Source: Cafeteria roenbergensis (lineage: Eukaryota > Sar > Bigyra > Bicosoecida > Cafeteriaceae). Taken from it: a stretch of DNA of 64,000 nt. The first letter of the stretch is position 1; the number at the start of each line of letters is the position of its first letter. The position numbers and the translations under genes are program-made. Below are positions 11,351 to 21,189 of the stretch, piece after piece. Below the pieces are notes generated by a model, which was not told the origin of the DNA, ran no database searches, and saw only the letters and a list, made by a program, of their open reading frames with translations. The stretch is from assembly GCA_008330645.1 (NCBI GenBank), contig VLTN01000066.1:1-64000 (forward strand), given 5' to 3'.

Positions 11351-14300
11351 TCACTCGTATCGGTGCAGGTCCAGCTCCACTTCGTCCCAGGCCGAGCTGT
11401 GGGCGCTGGCCTCCTCGTGGAGCGGCTGGCCGTGCGGAGAGCGGCCGCGGCGCTTGCCCAGGTCAGGAGCTCGCAGCAACGACGGAGGCGCTGGATCCGG
11501 GGTGGGCTCCGGGGTGGCTAGAACACGCGCTAGCGCCCGGCCGCGCGCCGCGCTGAGCGCGCCGTCCTGTCCCCCGGCAAGGCCGATCAGGTAGTCCGCA
11601 GACGCGGCCCCGTCTGCGCCCAGCGGGATGGGCGCTTCGCCCAGCGCCACGTGGCCTCTGAAGCCCGGGCCCCGCGGACGCACGGCGTCCAAGGCGCGCG
11701 CAGCGCCAAGCGACGTGTCTTCGCGAAGGTCGGAGGCCTGGCCCCGCCACCGCCCCCCGCCTCGCCGAGCCCCCAGGAGCCGCTGGGTCCTGCCCTGCCC
11801 TGAGAGGTCGTCGCCCCGGGTGCCGAGGCTTGCCAGCTGAGCCGCGGTCAGGGTGGCCTCGTCGCGGCTGCCCGCCATGCCCGGCTCGGCCATGCTTGCG
11901 AGCGAGTCTCCGAGCCGCAGCGCCCGTCCGTCGTCGAGGCCTTGGCGCGGGAACGAAACGAGCCGGGGCTGGGCGGAAGGCGCTGCTGGGTCAAGTACGA
12001 GCGCGTCGTGGCCAGTGCTCCCCACCAGCCGCGCCACACCGCCAGCCTTTCCCGCTCCAAGGCCGCTTGCCGACGCTCGGTCGGCGGCCGACTGCGTGAC
12101 GGCTGGGCCCGTCGTCCACAGCCACGGGTTCGCTTCCGCCCCCACGGACGACTCCGGGTCCAGCTTCGCGACGGCCCCAGCCAAGCTCGCAGGGTCGTCA
12201 CCCATCCCGGCAGCACCGCCGCGGCCCGTCGTCCGCGACATGTCTGCCCCGACAGCGGCGCGGCGGGCGTGCCCGTGGCCGCCAATGGCTGCTCTGGCCC
12301 TGCTGGCCTGCTCCTGGGAGAGCCCCGCCGCCATTGCGGCTGCCGCGCCCGCCTCGACTGGTGCCGAGTCTCGGCCCAGCCCGAGTCCGCGCCAGCCCTC
12401 AGGCGGCGGGTCACCGCTCACCGCCCAGTCTGGTGGCACCCACCCGGCTGGCACGGCCTGTGCGTCGCTGGCTGGCCGCAGCACCGGGCCGTGCGTGCGA
12501 CGCTGCATGTCCGGCCGGGCAAGCGCAGCAGCGTCTGACCGCAGCAGGAGGGTGTCGCCGTCCCCGCCTCCCCATCGCGGAGGAGCCACGCTCCCTCCCC
12601 GCGGAGCAGCAGCAGCGGAGGCCCGCTCCCCGCCTTCCGACGGCCGACCGAGCGCCGCCTCCGTCGCGTGGAGCATCGCAGCAACGTCCACGCCGGCGTC
12701 GGCCACGCCGTCCCAGGCCTCCGCCTCCGCCGCCGCCTCCGCGGCCTCCGCCCCGGCCGTCCTGCGGCCCAGCACCGCGCCCTCGGCTCTTGCCACGCCC
12801 TTCTCAAGCCGGGGCGCCATGAACTGACCCGGCAGGGCCTTTCGCGTGGCCCGGTCCGCGGCGTCAGCCGCACCTTCCGAGCGAAAGTAGGAGCCCGGCC
12901 CGCCGCGCTCGCGGCCCAGCAGCGCCGTCGTCTGGGCAGGGGTGGCGCCGAACCCCACGCGCACGACGGACACATTCCCCGGCCGCTTCACAGCCCGGGC
13001 CGTGTCGCGGCCGGCCTGCCGATCGAAGGACACCGCTGGCCCCGTGCCGCCCGCGCCGCCCGGAGCTTCGTCGGCGCGCGCCGCTCGCGCCTCCGCCTCG
13101 GCTGCGTCCAGCGCCACGGCGCGCCTCGCATCTTGGCTGGCCTGCCGCCGCGCCGCTGCCACCGCCTCCCTGCTTGGCCCCGCTCGCCACGACAGCGTGC
13201 CGATGCCGCGCCGCCTGCCGTGGCCCACCAGGTCCATGGCGTCCTGCAGCAGGGCCGCGCCGCCCCTGCTCCCCGCGCCGTCGGCCAGGCCCATCATGCG
13301 GCCGAGGCGCCGAACGAGCCGGTGCCGCCGCCTGCAGATGAGGCGCGGCCCGTCGGCGGACCGGCAGCGCCGCCCAGCCCCGTGCCGCTCGCCGCCCGCC
13401 GGCCTGTCGCCGGATGGCGGCCTCGCTCCGTCAGGGGCATCCAGCGCGTCCGCCTCCCCCTCCTCCTCCTCCTCCTCCTCCTTGTCGCTGCCATCGCTCC
13501 CGCCAGAACCGTCTTCGTCGCCGCCAGCCAGCGCGGCGTCGACCGCGGACAGCACAGCCGCTCGTCTGGCCGCAGGGTCCGCCTCGGCTGCGCCCACCGC
13601 AGGCGCACCCGCCCGCTGCTTGGCTCGCGGCAGGGAGTCCCGCCGACCCGCTCTGGAGCGCGCGGGCAGGCGCCAGGACGCCCCACCTCCGCGCCCCGGC
13701 CGCGGAAGCGCCGCGTCGTCGGGCAGGCCGAAGGCACCGGGGCCCCTCCCCGACTCCATCCAATCGGCTAGGGCCTCCCTGTGTGCCGTGCGGCGGTTTC
13801 GCCTTGGTCTTGCCGCGCGCTCCGGAGAGGATGGGCCGATGCGCGGGGCTCTGCCCCTGTCCCGGCGCAGGTCTGCAGCGCACGTCGCTCGCGCGTCCTG
13901 GCGCTGCTCGAGCTGCCGCAGGGCACGGAGGGAAGCGGCTTGGCTGCGCGCGCCCCACGCTCCCGCGGTGCGATGACGCCGCTCTCGGTCCCGCAGCCTG
14001 GCGGACTTGACCACGCCCCACGCGAATGCACGCTCCGCCGCCGCCACGTCGTCCAGGAGGGACGCCGACGCCGCCCCGACGGACGCGTCGTCGCTCCACA
14101 CCGAGCCAGATGCCTCCTCGGCGGCCTCCCCTCGCGGGGAGAGCGTCGGCTCCTCCTCGGCCCCCGGCCCCGCTGCCCCCGTTTGGCCCGCGGTTTCGCC
14201 GCGGACGGGCCCGCCGACGCTCCACAGTGAGTCCGCCCCGTCGCTCTCGGACCAACACTCGCCCGGTGGCTCGTCGCTCCACTCCGGCGCGGACCCCTCG

Positions 14301-15823
14301 TCGGCGTCGCCCTTCAGAACCACGGGCCCGCTGTCGTCGCTCCAGGCCTCCGCACCCGCTGCCTCCGGGGGCACGCCGCTGTCGAACTCGCTGGCCCCCG
14401 ATTGCATGTCGCCACCGCCGCCGCCGGCGCCTCCGCCAGCCGCTGTGGCGCCAGCCGCCGTGGCGCCAGCCGCCGTTGCGCCAGCCGCCGTGGCGCCAGC
14501 CGCCGTGGCGCCAGCATCGCTCGGTCCCTTCAGGTTTGCGCCGGACAGGTCAGACCGAAGCGACTCGCCAGCATCGCTCCACGCCGAGTCCTGTGCTGAG
14601 TCGGGCAGCGAGGGCGGGTTGCCGCGGGCATGCCGCCCTGCGATGCCGTGCCGGGCGGCAAAGCCTTCCACCGGCGTCACCCCGCTCGGAGCTGGGCAGG
14701 AGGCGCGCTGGCTGCGGGGCTTGTGCTGCGGCCGTCGGCGGCGGCTCGGTTTAGGGGTGGGGGGGGAAGTGTCCCGGCGAGGGGGACCCCCGGGGGGGCC
14801 GAACGCGGCCGTGCGGACCCGATGAAGCCGAGTCGCGTCGAGTCCCCGCCCCGCCCCCGCATAGGCACCTGGGCCGCGAGAGGCCGCCGCCCACGCCTCC
14901 ACTGCCGCCCGGCGCTGCCTCCGGGCGGCCCTTGCGGCTGTGGGAGGGCCGATGCGCGCGCCCGGCACACGGCGAACCACGGCTGGCGAGTCCGTCGGAG
15001 CGACGCCGTATCCGCCAGGGGCGCGCCGGACTGACGAGCAGAAGCGCTCCAACGCAGCGCGGTGAGGCCGGCGGGTGGTCGGCGCGGCTCTGTCAGCCTG
15101 GCACGCGCGAGCGCTGGGGCCTCCAGCTGGCCCAATGGCGGGCCCGATTCGACGGTCGGCCGCACGGGCGGCCGCAGCGGCCTCGATGGGGGGTTCGGGG
15201 GAAGGGGGCGCGGCCGAGCGGCGCTCTCGGAACCGAGGCGCTTGCGACATGTATCCGCCCCTCACGGCTTTGGGAGGCGGCTGCTGTCGCGGGGGGGGCG
15301 GTGCCGCTGCGGCCCCAAGCGCCGGCTTCGGGTCGGCAAAGCGTGCCGACGAGCCGATGACGCCCCCAACGTCGGTTCGTGGCTCAATCGGGCGGCAGTC
15401 CGGGTGCAGCGTGGCCTGCTGCTGCAGTCGCGAGTTCTCGCGCCGGCCGCCACGAGCCCGCGTCCTCTCAGCTGGTGCAGGGGCGATGACCGCCGCGGGG
15501 ACCGAGCGCCTCCCGGATAAAGAGTCGATGCAGGGCGAGTAGGCGCCGGGGCCGATGGCGCTGCTTCGCTCGGAGGCCAATCGAGTCGTGGCGCCGTTGC
15601 AGACAGGGCTGTGGATGTAGCCCCCGGCAACTCGCCTTGGCAGGCCTGTTGCGCCAAATCGGCCGGCAATCTCGTTGGTGGCAGCGCTGCACGGCTGAAG
15701 AGCGGGCCTTGCGAGAGCCTCGTCGTTGGCCGGGCAGGAAGGGCTGTTGCGTGCCGGGCGCTCCAATTGCCGCAGCTGCGCTTCCAGCGCGTTCAGGAGC
15801 TCGTCCGCTGTCGCGGTATCCAT
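11351..15823 (-). CDS. Large PG-rich (SHIPPO/STPG-repeat) flagellar-type protein
   Basis: A single open frame of 1,490 aa on the minus strand if translation starts at the ATG at 15823 (MDTATADELLNALEAQL, a short predicted helix); the frame is open 117 bases farther upstream but with no better start. Spaced through it are sperm-tail PG-rich motifs: AGGYIHSP, IGPGAYSP, APGGYGVAP, RGPGAYAG, GRGPGAFGLP and GPGSYF, each followed by basic residues and another P-G pair, as in ODF3/STPG proteins that coat ciliary microtubules. The rest is low complexity: Ala/Gly/Arg-rich linkers, acidic and Ser-rich patches and a 5-fold pentapeptide repeat. C-terminus is DLHRYE. Axonemal or microtubule localisation is inferred from the motif. 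Introns inside this long GC-rich frame cannot be excluded. Confidence 0.7.
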   Translation of the reverse strand: MDTATADELLNALEAQLRQLERPARNSPSCPANDEALARPALQPCSAATNEIAGRFGATGLPRRVAGGYIHSPVCNGATTRLASERSSAIGPGAYSPCIDSLSGRRSVPAAVIAPAPAERTRARGGRRENSRLQQQATLHPDCRPIEPRTDVGGVIGSSARFADPKPALGAAAAPPPPRQQPPPKAVRGGYMSQAPRFRERRSAAPPSPEPPIEAAAAARAADRRIGPAIGPAGGPSARACQADRAAPTTRRPHRAALERFCSSVRRAPGGYGVAPTDSPAVVRRVPGARIGPPTAARAARRQRRAAVEAWAAASRGPGAYAGAGRGLDATRLHRVRTAAFGPPGGPPRRDTSPPTPKPSRRRRPQHKPRSQRASCPAPSGVTPVEGFAARHGIAGRHARGNPPSLPDSAQDSAWSDAGESLRSDLSGANLKGPSDAGATAAGATAAGATAAGATAAGATAAGGGAGGGGGDMQSGASEFDSGVPPEAAGAEAWSDDSGPVVLKGDADEGSAPEWSDEPPGECWSESDGADSLWSVGGPVRGETAGQTGAAGPGAEEEPTLSPRGEAAEEASGSVWSDDASVGAASASLLDDVAAAERAFAWGVVKSARLRDRERRHRTAGAWGARSQAASLRALRQLEQRQDARATCAADLRRDRGRAPRIGPSSPERAARPRRNRRTAHREALADWMESGRGPGAFGLPDDAALPRPGRGGGASWRLPARSRAGRRDSLPRAKQRAGAPAVGAAEADPAARRAAVLSAVDAALAGGDEDGSGGSDGSDKEEEEEEEGEADALDAPDGARPPSGDRPAGGERHGAGRRCRSADGPRLICRRRHRLVRRLGRMMGLADGAGSRGGAALLQDAMDLVGHGRRRGIGTLSWRAGPSREAVAAARRQASQDARRAVALDAAEAEARAARADEAPGGAGGTGPAVSFDRQAGRDTARAVKRPGNVSVVRVGFGATPAQTTALLGRERGGPGSYFRSEGAADAADRATRKALPGQFMAPRLEKGVARAEGAVLGRRTAGAEAAEAAAEAEAWDGVADAGVDVAAMLHATEAALGRPSEGGERASAAAAPRGGSVAPPRWGGGDGDTLLLRSDAAALARPDMQRRTHGPVLRPASDAQAVPAGWVPPDWAVSGDPPPEGWRGLGLGRDSAPVEAGAAAAMAAGLSQEQASRARAAIGGHGHARRAAVGADMSRTTGRGGAAGMGDDPASLAGAVAKLDPESSVGAEANPWLWTTGPAVTQSAADRASASGLGAGKAGGVARLVGSTGHDALVLDPAAPSAQPRLVSFPRQGLDDGRALRLGDSLASMAEPGMAGSRDEATLTAAQLASLGTRGDDLSGQGRTQRLLGARRGGGRWRGQASDLREDTSLGAARALDAVRPRGPGFRGHVALGEAPIPLGADGAASADYLIGLAGGQDGALSAARGRALARVLATPEPTPDPAPPSLLRAPDLGKRRGRSPHGQPLHEEASAHSSAWDEVELDLHRYE
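14445..14516. repeat. 15-bp coding minisatellite in the PG-repeat gene
   Basis: About five head-to-tail copies of GTGGCGCCAGCCGCC with single-base variants. On the minus strand they encode repeats of Gly-Ala-Thr-Ala-Ala in a linker of the PG-repeat protein. Confidence 0.85.
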
Positions 15824-16297
15824 GGCGCCAGGCTTGGCGAATCTGGCGCGGCTATGGGCCTCGGCGAGCCCCTGGTGGTGCTTTGCCTTGCGCCGGGCCG
15901 GAGGCGGGCTGCTGAGCGTTCGCCCGCCCAGCCCTTGCACTCAAGTGCACACGCAGACGTCGCAACGCCGCTTGCAGCCCGCAAGCGAAGCGATTCCCCC
16001 CCCCCGGGAAATCGGGGTTGCAGCAATCGCACACGACCCCTTGGTTGGAGTGGGAGGCGAGAGTGTGTGGGCGTGCTGAGTGACTGCAGCGAATGAATTG
16101 GCCCGACGACGATTGGGGCAGAGACTCCGCACAACGGGTGCCCCGCCATTTCCCCCGCCTGGACCGCGCCGAGGGCCGCAGCGAGGAAGTCGGGGGGGGG
16201 CTGAGGCTTGGGCAGCACGCAGCCCAGGTGCCACCCTTGCACTCACACATTTGCCACATCGCTGGCGGGGCGCGCCTGCAGGCGGTGGAGAGCGCGG
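15824..16297. other. Intergenic, upstream of the PG-repeat gene
   Basis: 474 bases between the chosen start of the PG-repeat gene and the stop of the doubtful small membrane protein gene, both on the minus strand. It contains short C and G runs near 15996 and 16193. No motif or gene is evident. Confidence 0.5.
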
Positions 16298-16780
16298 TCA
16301 GGCATTGCCGGACTTGCGCTGCCAGGCAGCGAATGACGGCTCAAACACGAAGGCAGAGTCGTCGAAGAGCAGGTCCAGCATCAAAACGATCCCCGCAATC
16401 ACTGCGGCGAGACTCTGCGGATAGCAGACGAGGGGCAACAAGCAACGCCGGCGAACATGTGCAGTCGAGCAGTGTCGAGGTCGGCGCCCGCCAGTTCCAC
16501 AGCCGCCCCCCTTCCACCGGGCACGCTGCCAGGGCCTCGGAAAGGCCTGACTTAAGCACCGGGTTGTGCGGCTGCGCGATGCCGCAGCCCTGCAAGCCGG
16601 AGGCCGCACGCTGCGGGTGCCGCGGCACAGCCTCAAGTTGCATCGCCGACGACCCGCTTGCGCGCCCAAGCTCACCCATCCGAGCCACTCAGACGAGGCC
16701 GACGACGCGATGGCAATCGTGATCAACAGCAGGAACACAATGAGGGTGCACCCTCTCCTGGGGCCGCAGACGGCGGGCAT
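16298..16780 (-). CDS. Candidate small membrane protein, two or more exons
   Basis: This is a weak gene model. An ATG at 16780 opens MPAVCGPRRGCTLIVFLLL, a basic start followed by a strong hydrophobic helix, and the exon can end before GTGAGC after EWLGW. A second exon after a CCGCAG acceptor (near 16420) has another hydrophobic helix, SLAAVIAGIVLMLDLLF, and ends QRKSGNA-stop at 16298. Joined directly, phases agree and give a protein of about 77 aa with two membrane segments; a further middle exon (around LWNWRAPTSTLLDC) is possible. I do not recognise the family. The frame is also open right through, so an unspliced form cannot be ruled out. It lies head-to-head with the syntaxin gene. Confidence 0.35.
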   Translation of the reverse strand: MPAVCGPRRGCTLIVFLLLITIAIASSASSEWLGWVSLGAQAGRRRCNLRLCRGTRSVRPPACRAAASRSRTTRCLSQAFPRPWQRARWKGGGCGTGGRRPRHCSTAHVRRRCLLPLVCYPQSLAAVIAGIVLMLDLLFDDSAFVFEPSFAAWQRKSGNA

Positions 16781-17311
16781 GCCTGGAGCGGCTCCTGGCA
16801 CGGACGAACGCAGGGCTGGTCGAGCGCAACGACCAAGGCTGCGCGCGAGGGTCTGGTGCTACCCGCGGCTGAGGCTGAGCGCGACGGTGTGGGAATCCGA
16901 GGAGCGCGCCTGCGTCCCTGCGGTGTGGCGATTTCGGCGCTCGGCGACGGCGGCTCATCAGCTTGCTCTGCCAGTCACGGGCCGAACCGCGTGTTTCTGC
17001 GCGCTGGGCCCGCAGCCGGAGCGGTCGCACCGGCCGGGCGGCCTCTTGCTTGTTGCTCTATGGGCTGCGTTGGGAGCATTGGTGGCACTCGTCTCCGTTT
17101 CGCTCCGCTGCGGTTGCCCGTCAATCGGTGGCGCCATCAAATATCGAACGCTCCACCGTCAACCAGTCGCCGGCCGCCCGAGAGGCCACAGCTGCGCCGC
17201 CCCTGAGACCGATCCTGGCGTCGATTTGCTGGTGAAGCCTGGCTGGGGGAAGTCTCTGTCGTCGATACCGCGCCGCACGCTCGCTTCGCAGCTGTCAAGT
17301 TCCTTCAAGCA
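16781..17311. promoter_or_regulatory. Divergent region upstream of the syntaxin gene
   Basis: 531 bases between the candidate minus-strand membrane gene and the plus-strand syntaxin start. Both promoters would be here. A plus-strand frame crossing it encodes a chance-looking hydrophobic stretch but has no recognisable start or domain. No TATA-like element is obvious. Confidence 0.4.
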
Positions 17312-18178
17312 ATGGCTGCCGCGAGCGGCCGGCGAAGGGGTGGCAACGGCGCCTGGGGTGGCGCAGCGGGTAAAGCTGCGTCACCTGGGCCAGCTGACAC
17401 GCGCGCACCGGACCGGACCGCGGGGGGGGTGATCCAGGACGCGGCTGGCCTTCGGCGCATTTCCACAACAGTTCTCCAGCCTGCCATAGCTCGGCTGGGA
17501 TCGCCCAAGGACGTGGTTTCTTGGAGAAGGAAGCTGAACCATGTGTTTTCGTCCAGCTGCGGGGCGGCTGAGGCGCTCGAGGAGGCGCTCGAGGCGCTGA
17601 AGCGGGGCGGGCGCAGCAGCGGCGGCGATGCTGCGCTTCGCTCGCGCGCCCTGCGTGACGGCGAATCGGCTCTGGCCGAGTTCCGCAAGACCGCCCAGCG
17701 CTTTGAAACCGCCATGCGCTCGACGGGGGACCCCGCGCCGGACAGGGTGCGCCCGGCGGGGGACGAGAGCCGCGCCACCGGCGATGAGGAGGATGGCGGG
17801 GACCTGCGAGGGGGCCCTGGCCTCGTTGAGCTGACGGAGGTCAAGTCCGTGGCGTCGGGCAAGGCGCGGATCGGCTACGAGCTTGCTCTGGAGAAGCGCG
17901 AGGACATGCGGGAGGTGAGCCGCGAGATCGCGGAGGTGCAGCAGCTGAGCAAAGACCTCGCAGAGGGGGTGGCCGCGCAGTCGGAGCAGGTCAAGGTGGT
18001 CGTGGCCAACGTGGACGCCGCGCTCGAGGAGGTGCGGACGGGCAACGACAGCGTGGTGCGGGCTGCCGAGGCGCAGCGCGCCGCCCGCCGGAAGATGTGT
18101 TTCATCGCCATCGTCGTGGTCGTCATTCTGGCCGTCATCCTCGGACCCACCATCGCGTCAGCCACTGGGGCTCTCTGA
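17312..18178 (+). CDS. Syntaxin-type SNARE protein
   Basis: Intronless, 288 aa. A Gly/Ala-rich start is followed by a helical region (about residues 40-140) that could be a short Habc-like bundle. Residues about 185-255 form the SNARE coiled coil with heptad hydrophobics and a central Gln at the zero layer (VAAQSEQV, Gln223), as in Q-SNAREs. It ends with a basic stretch and a single C-terminal membrane anchor (about 262-284, MCFIAIVVVVILAVIL) and almost no luminal tail. This order is that of syntaxins, tail-anchored proteins that drive vesicle fusion in the endomembrane system; the Qa/endosomal (syntaxin 7/12) class is my best guess but not certain. It is followed by repeats and converges on the MFS gene. 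Confidence 0.75.
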   Translation: MAAASGRRRGGNGAWGGAAGKAASPGPADTRAPDRTAGGVIQDAAGLRRISTTVLQPAIARLGSPKDVVSWRRKLNHVFSSSCGAAEALEEALEALKRGGRSSGGDAALRSRALRDGESALAEFRKTAQRFETAMRSTGDPAPDRVRPAGDESRATGDEEDGGDLRGGPGLVELTEVKSVASGKARIGYELALEKREDMREVSREIAEVQQLSKDLAEGVAAQSEQVKVVVANVDAALEEVRTGNDSVVRAAEAQRAARRKMCFIAIVVVVILAVILGPTIASATGAL

Positions 18179-18553
18179 TCAGGTGCGTGAGGGCCGCGGC
18201 CTCTGCCTGACAATTGCCTGCGGTGCCGACTGTGCTGGGGCTGCCTGCTGGGCGGGCAGGGGACGCTGCCCTCCTTCAGAGACGCCCTCGCAGCACGCAG
18301 CACGCAGCACGCAGCACGCAGCACGCAGCACGCAGCACGCAGCACGCAGCACGCAGCAGCACGCAGCACGCAGCACGCGCAGCACGCAGACGAGCGTTGC
18401 GCTAGTCGGGGGTGGGGGGCGGGAGGCCGCAACGGTCTGTGACGCAGCCAGCCGGCCCCAGACCAGCCGAGAGACCAGCCCGCCAGCAGCCAGCTCAAGC
18501 CTCCAGCCAGCCGGCCCCAGACCAGCCGAGAGACCAGCCCGCCAGCAGCCAGC
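18179..18553. other. Repeat-rich convergent intergenic region
   Basis: 375 bases between the syntaxin and MFS stop codons. About half is the heptamer microsatellite and the 59-bp duplication listed separately. No gene seen. Confidence 0.7.
18290..18389. repeat. Heptamer microsatellite (GCAGCAC)n
   Basis: About fourteen nearly perfect copies of a 7-bp unit, with one 3-base insertion and one 2-base insertion near the 3' end. It lies in the 3' region between convergent genes. Because the unit is not a multiple of three it would shift frame if coding. Confidence 0.95.
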
Positions 18554-18562
18554 TCAAGCCTC
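18445..18562. repeat. 59-bp direct tandem duplication reaching into the MFS 3' end
   Basis: Two copies of a 59-bp unit, 18445-18503 and 18504-18562, appear identical by eye. The second copy contains the stop codon and last two codons of the minus-strand MFS gene, so the first copy is a duplicated gene end plus 3' flank. Confidence 0.92.
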
Positions 18563-20125
18563 CTTGGGCCGCTCGGCCGGCTCTGGGGACTCGAGCGCGA
18601 CTGCGCCTGAGAGCACTGCGGCCACGGCCACGGCCACCAGGACAGCCGCCGAGTGCCCCACGCTCGCGAACCCGAACGTGGACACCAGCCAGGCAGAGAG
18701 GTACGGGGCTGCGATGGAGCGCAGGACTGACCCGCCGGCCATGTCCACGGAGTTGGCGAAGCCCTTGTCCGTGGCCAGCGAGGCGATGCGGCCGCTGAGG
18801 ATGACGTCCACGAGGACGGGCCCGAGGACCATCACCGCCACGGCCACGTAGAGCTGGGCCGTCTCAGTCGCGGCGCCGAGCAGGAGGAAGCCTCCGAAGA
18901 CGATCACGAGACCCGCGAGGACCACCGAGGTGTCGGAGAGAGCCCAGAACGGCGCTGGCTTGCCCTCGGCCTTGGCGCGACGCGCGGCCGAGCGCATGGC
19001 CGGAAGGCCTCCGACGACGGCAACCTGGGTCGCGGCGCCCACTGCCGCCGAGAAGCTCATGAACGCCCCGAGCCCGGTGGCCTCCATGCCGAACTGGGAC
19101 TTTGCGACGATGGGCAGCGCGCGGTAGGCGAGGGAGGCGGCGAGCATGCCCACGAACCGGATGAAGAGCACGCCGCGAAGCGCCGGCACGGCCCACGCCT
19201 TGGCGGCTGCGGACCGCATCTGGCCCAGCACCGAGGCGACGGAAAGGGGCGGTTTCGCGTCGGCGCTTGGCGCGGCCTCGGTTCTGGTCGCGGAGCCCGG
19301 AGGCGTTCCGTCGTCGAGGAGGACGACGCTGGCGCAGCTGACTAGCGAGCCAACTGCGGCCAGCCCCGCGGGGGCGCGAAGGTCCACGCTGTCGGCCAGC
19401 CAGCCGCCCAGGGCAGGGCCGACCATCATTCCCGCGCCGTACGCGAAGCGCGTCATCCCCAGCAGCGTCTCGCGCTGCTGGTCTGAGTTGGCGTGCACGG
19501 ACAGGTATGTCCGGGAAGCAAGCATGCCGTGCTGGAGCAGCGTCGGCACCTGCGCCGCGTACAGCCACCAAGCGTCCGGCGCCACGTAATACATGCCGTA
19601 GCACACCGCCGAGGACACGAAGTTGAGCACCAAGAGGCCTCGCGTGCCGTACATATCCATCAGCGTGCCCGACAACAGCGTGCCCAGCGTCTGAAACACA
19701 CCAAACACCGCCTGCATCTGCCCCAGCGCACCTGCGGCAGCGGGCACACGGGTCGAAGCCGGACGCGTCGAATTCGGTCAAGCACTGCACTGCAAGGAGA
19801 CGGGTGCTTTGCTCCGCGGTTTGCTCGCCACGTCCCCCCCCCCCGCTGTGCTGGGCGCAATCCCGCGCACGCATCGCGGCCTGCCGCCCGTGCGTTGCGG
19901 GCAAGCGCTGGGCCAGCGTCCCCCGAACGCAGCACAAGAGCTTTCCTTGCTGGAAGGCCTGTGCGGCCATCCCTCACTCTCGTCGACTCCGAGCTCCCGC
20001 AGGAGCTTGGGCTGCACTGGCGTCTGCATCTGAAAGCAAAACGCGTACAGCGCGATGTTCACAAAGATGAGCACGATGCCGGGCGAGCACATGCTCGCCC
20101 ACCCCGTTGTCCGTTCCCCGCTCAT
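18554..20125 (-). CDS. Major facilitator superfamily transporter, two exons
   Basis: Minus-strand exons 20125-19978 and 19731-18554 (donor GTGAGG, acceptor CCGCAG) give 441 aa with a restored Ser at the junction. Exon 1 encodes a hydrophobic first helix (SPGIVLIFVNIALYAFCF) and a short loop. Exon 2 has the MFS signature loop after helix 2 (SGTLMDMYGTRGLL), a motif-rich helix 4-5 region (RFAYGAGMMVGPALGGWLAD), a long charged central loop rich in Ala/Thr/Pro, and six further hydrophobic segments in the second half. Overall layout resembles the SLC22A18/tetracycline-antiporter-like branch with about 12 helices. Substrate unknown. The C-terminus ends in a short charged tail that overlaps the 59-bp duplication. 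Confidence 0.82.
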
Positions 20126-21189
20126 CCAGCGAGCCGGCAGGCGCGGTTCGCGTTGCTGAGTGCGTGCAACGCCGGCCGTTCGGTGGCTTGTCGCAGCTGG
20201 GCGGGCACCCGGGCAGAGCCTGCGTGCGACTTGCGCGGAGAAAGCCCGACCGCGGCCGCGCCAGGTTTCCGCATCGATTCCGCGGGCGGAGCGAATACTC
20301 GCCCAGCGGGTCCGCCCGCCACTGCGGCTCAGGATCGGCGATGCGCTCACGGCAGCGAGCTGGGCAAGCGAGTGCGGCGCGCCGCTGGCCTTGGTGACGT
20401 CCGCCGCACAGAGTGCTCCCGCAATCGCAGAGAGTGCGGCGGGCCCTTTAATGCGGCCGGCTGCGGCGTCTGAGGAGGGCCGGCAGGCTCAGGACGGCAG
20501 GCCGCGAATCCGAATTCAAAACCTGCCGGTCGAGTCGATGCAGCCAGTGCAACCGCAAGCCGACAATGTTTCTGGCAGCTGGGAGGCGGCCGCCCCACCT
20601 CCCGCCCCCGACGCGGGCAGCTTTCGCGCGACGCGTGCTCGAAGCAAGGCTCCGCGAGCTGCCTCTGGCGGCCTCGGCCAGCTTCTCCGCCGCAGGGCCC
20701 GGGAGAGCGAGTTGCTCTGCATGCTGGTCAGCTCGGGCTGGACGAAGAAGCACTTGCACCTCGTGCCGGGCGCAAGCAGGCAAGGGAAAGCGCGGGACGC
20801 GTGAGTCTGCCCACGCTCAGAGCCGCGCCCCCGCTGCGCCTGGAGCGCCACGTCCGATCCGGCAGCGGCGCTGTCCATGCGGGGCACGCGTTTGGCCGCG
20901 GGCTTCCCGGGGACGGATGCGCGCGCTTTCCGCAGCCCCATGCCGTGTGCCGCGCTTGGTCAGCTCCGCCAACACCGCGGTTGTGGCCTGCCCGTGTCCG
21001 CGAGTCTCCCGCGCCAGCCACAGGCGCCACTATCCTCCGAGAAGCTCCGCGCGCGAGTTGCCTGCCCGATCGTCGCGCAGTCAAAAAGGTCCCGCGTTCC
21101 GTTTGCCTGGCGGCGCTGCCCGTCTCGACGGGACCCGATCAGCCGCGCAGCTGCCGGCACCGCTCGGCCTGGCCGCTGCCCCCCGAGCA
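20126..21189. other. Long divergent intergenic region, possible upstream exon of the zinc-finger gene
   Basis: 1,064 bases between the MFS start (-) and the zinc-finger start (+). Plus-strand frame 20538-20800 begins with ATG, ends before a good GTGAGT donor and is in phase with a CGCAG acceptor at 21080 that leads into the zinc-finger frame; it could be a first exon, but nothing in its sequence is recognisable. The rest shows no motif I can name. Confidence 0.35.

Noticed and set aside
16566-17432. Plus-strand frame with a hydrophobic stretch (LLLVALWAALGALVALVSV) ahead of the syntaxin gene
   Set aside because: No good start, no conserved motif, and it overlaps the syntaxin start in another frame.
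18290-18389. Regular repeats considered as a CRISPR array
   Set aside because: The unit is only 7 bp with no spacers; it is a microsatellite in a eukaryotic intergenic region.
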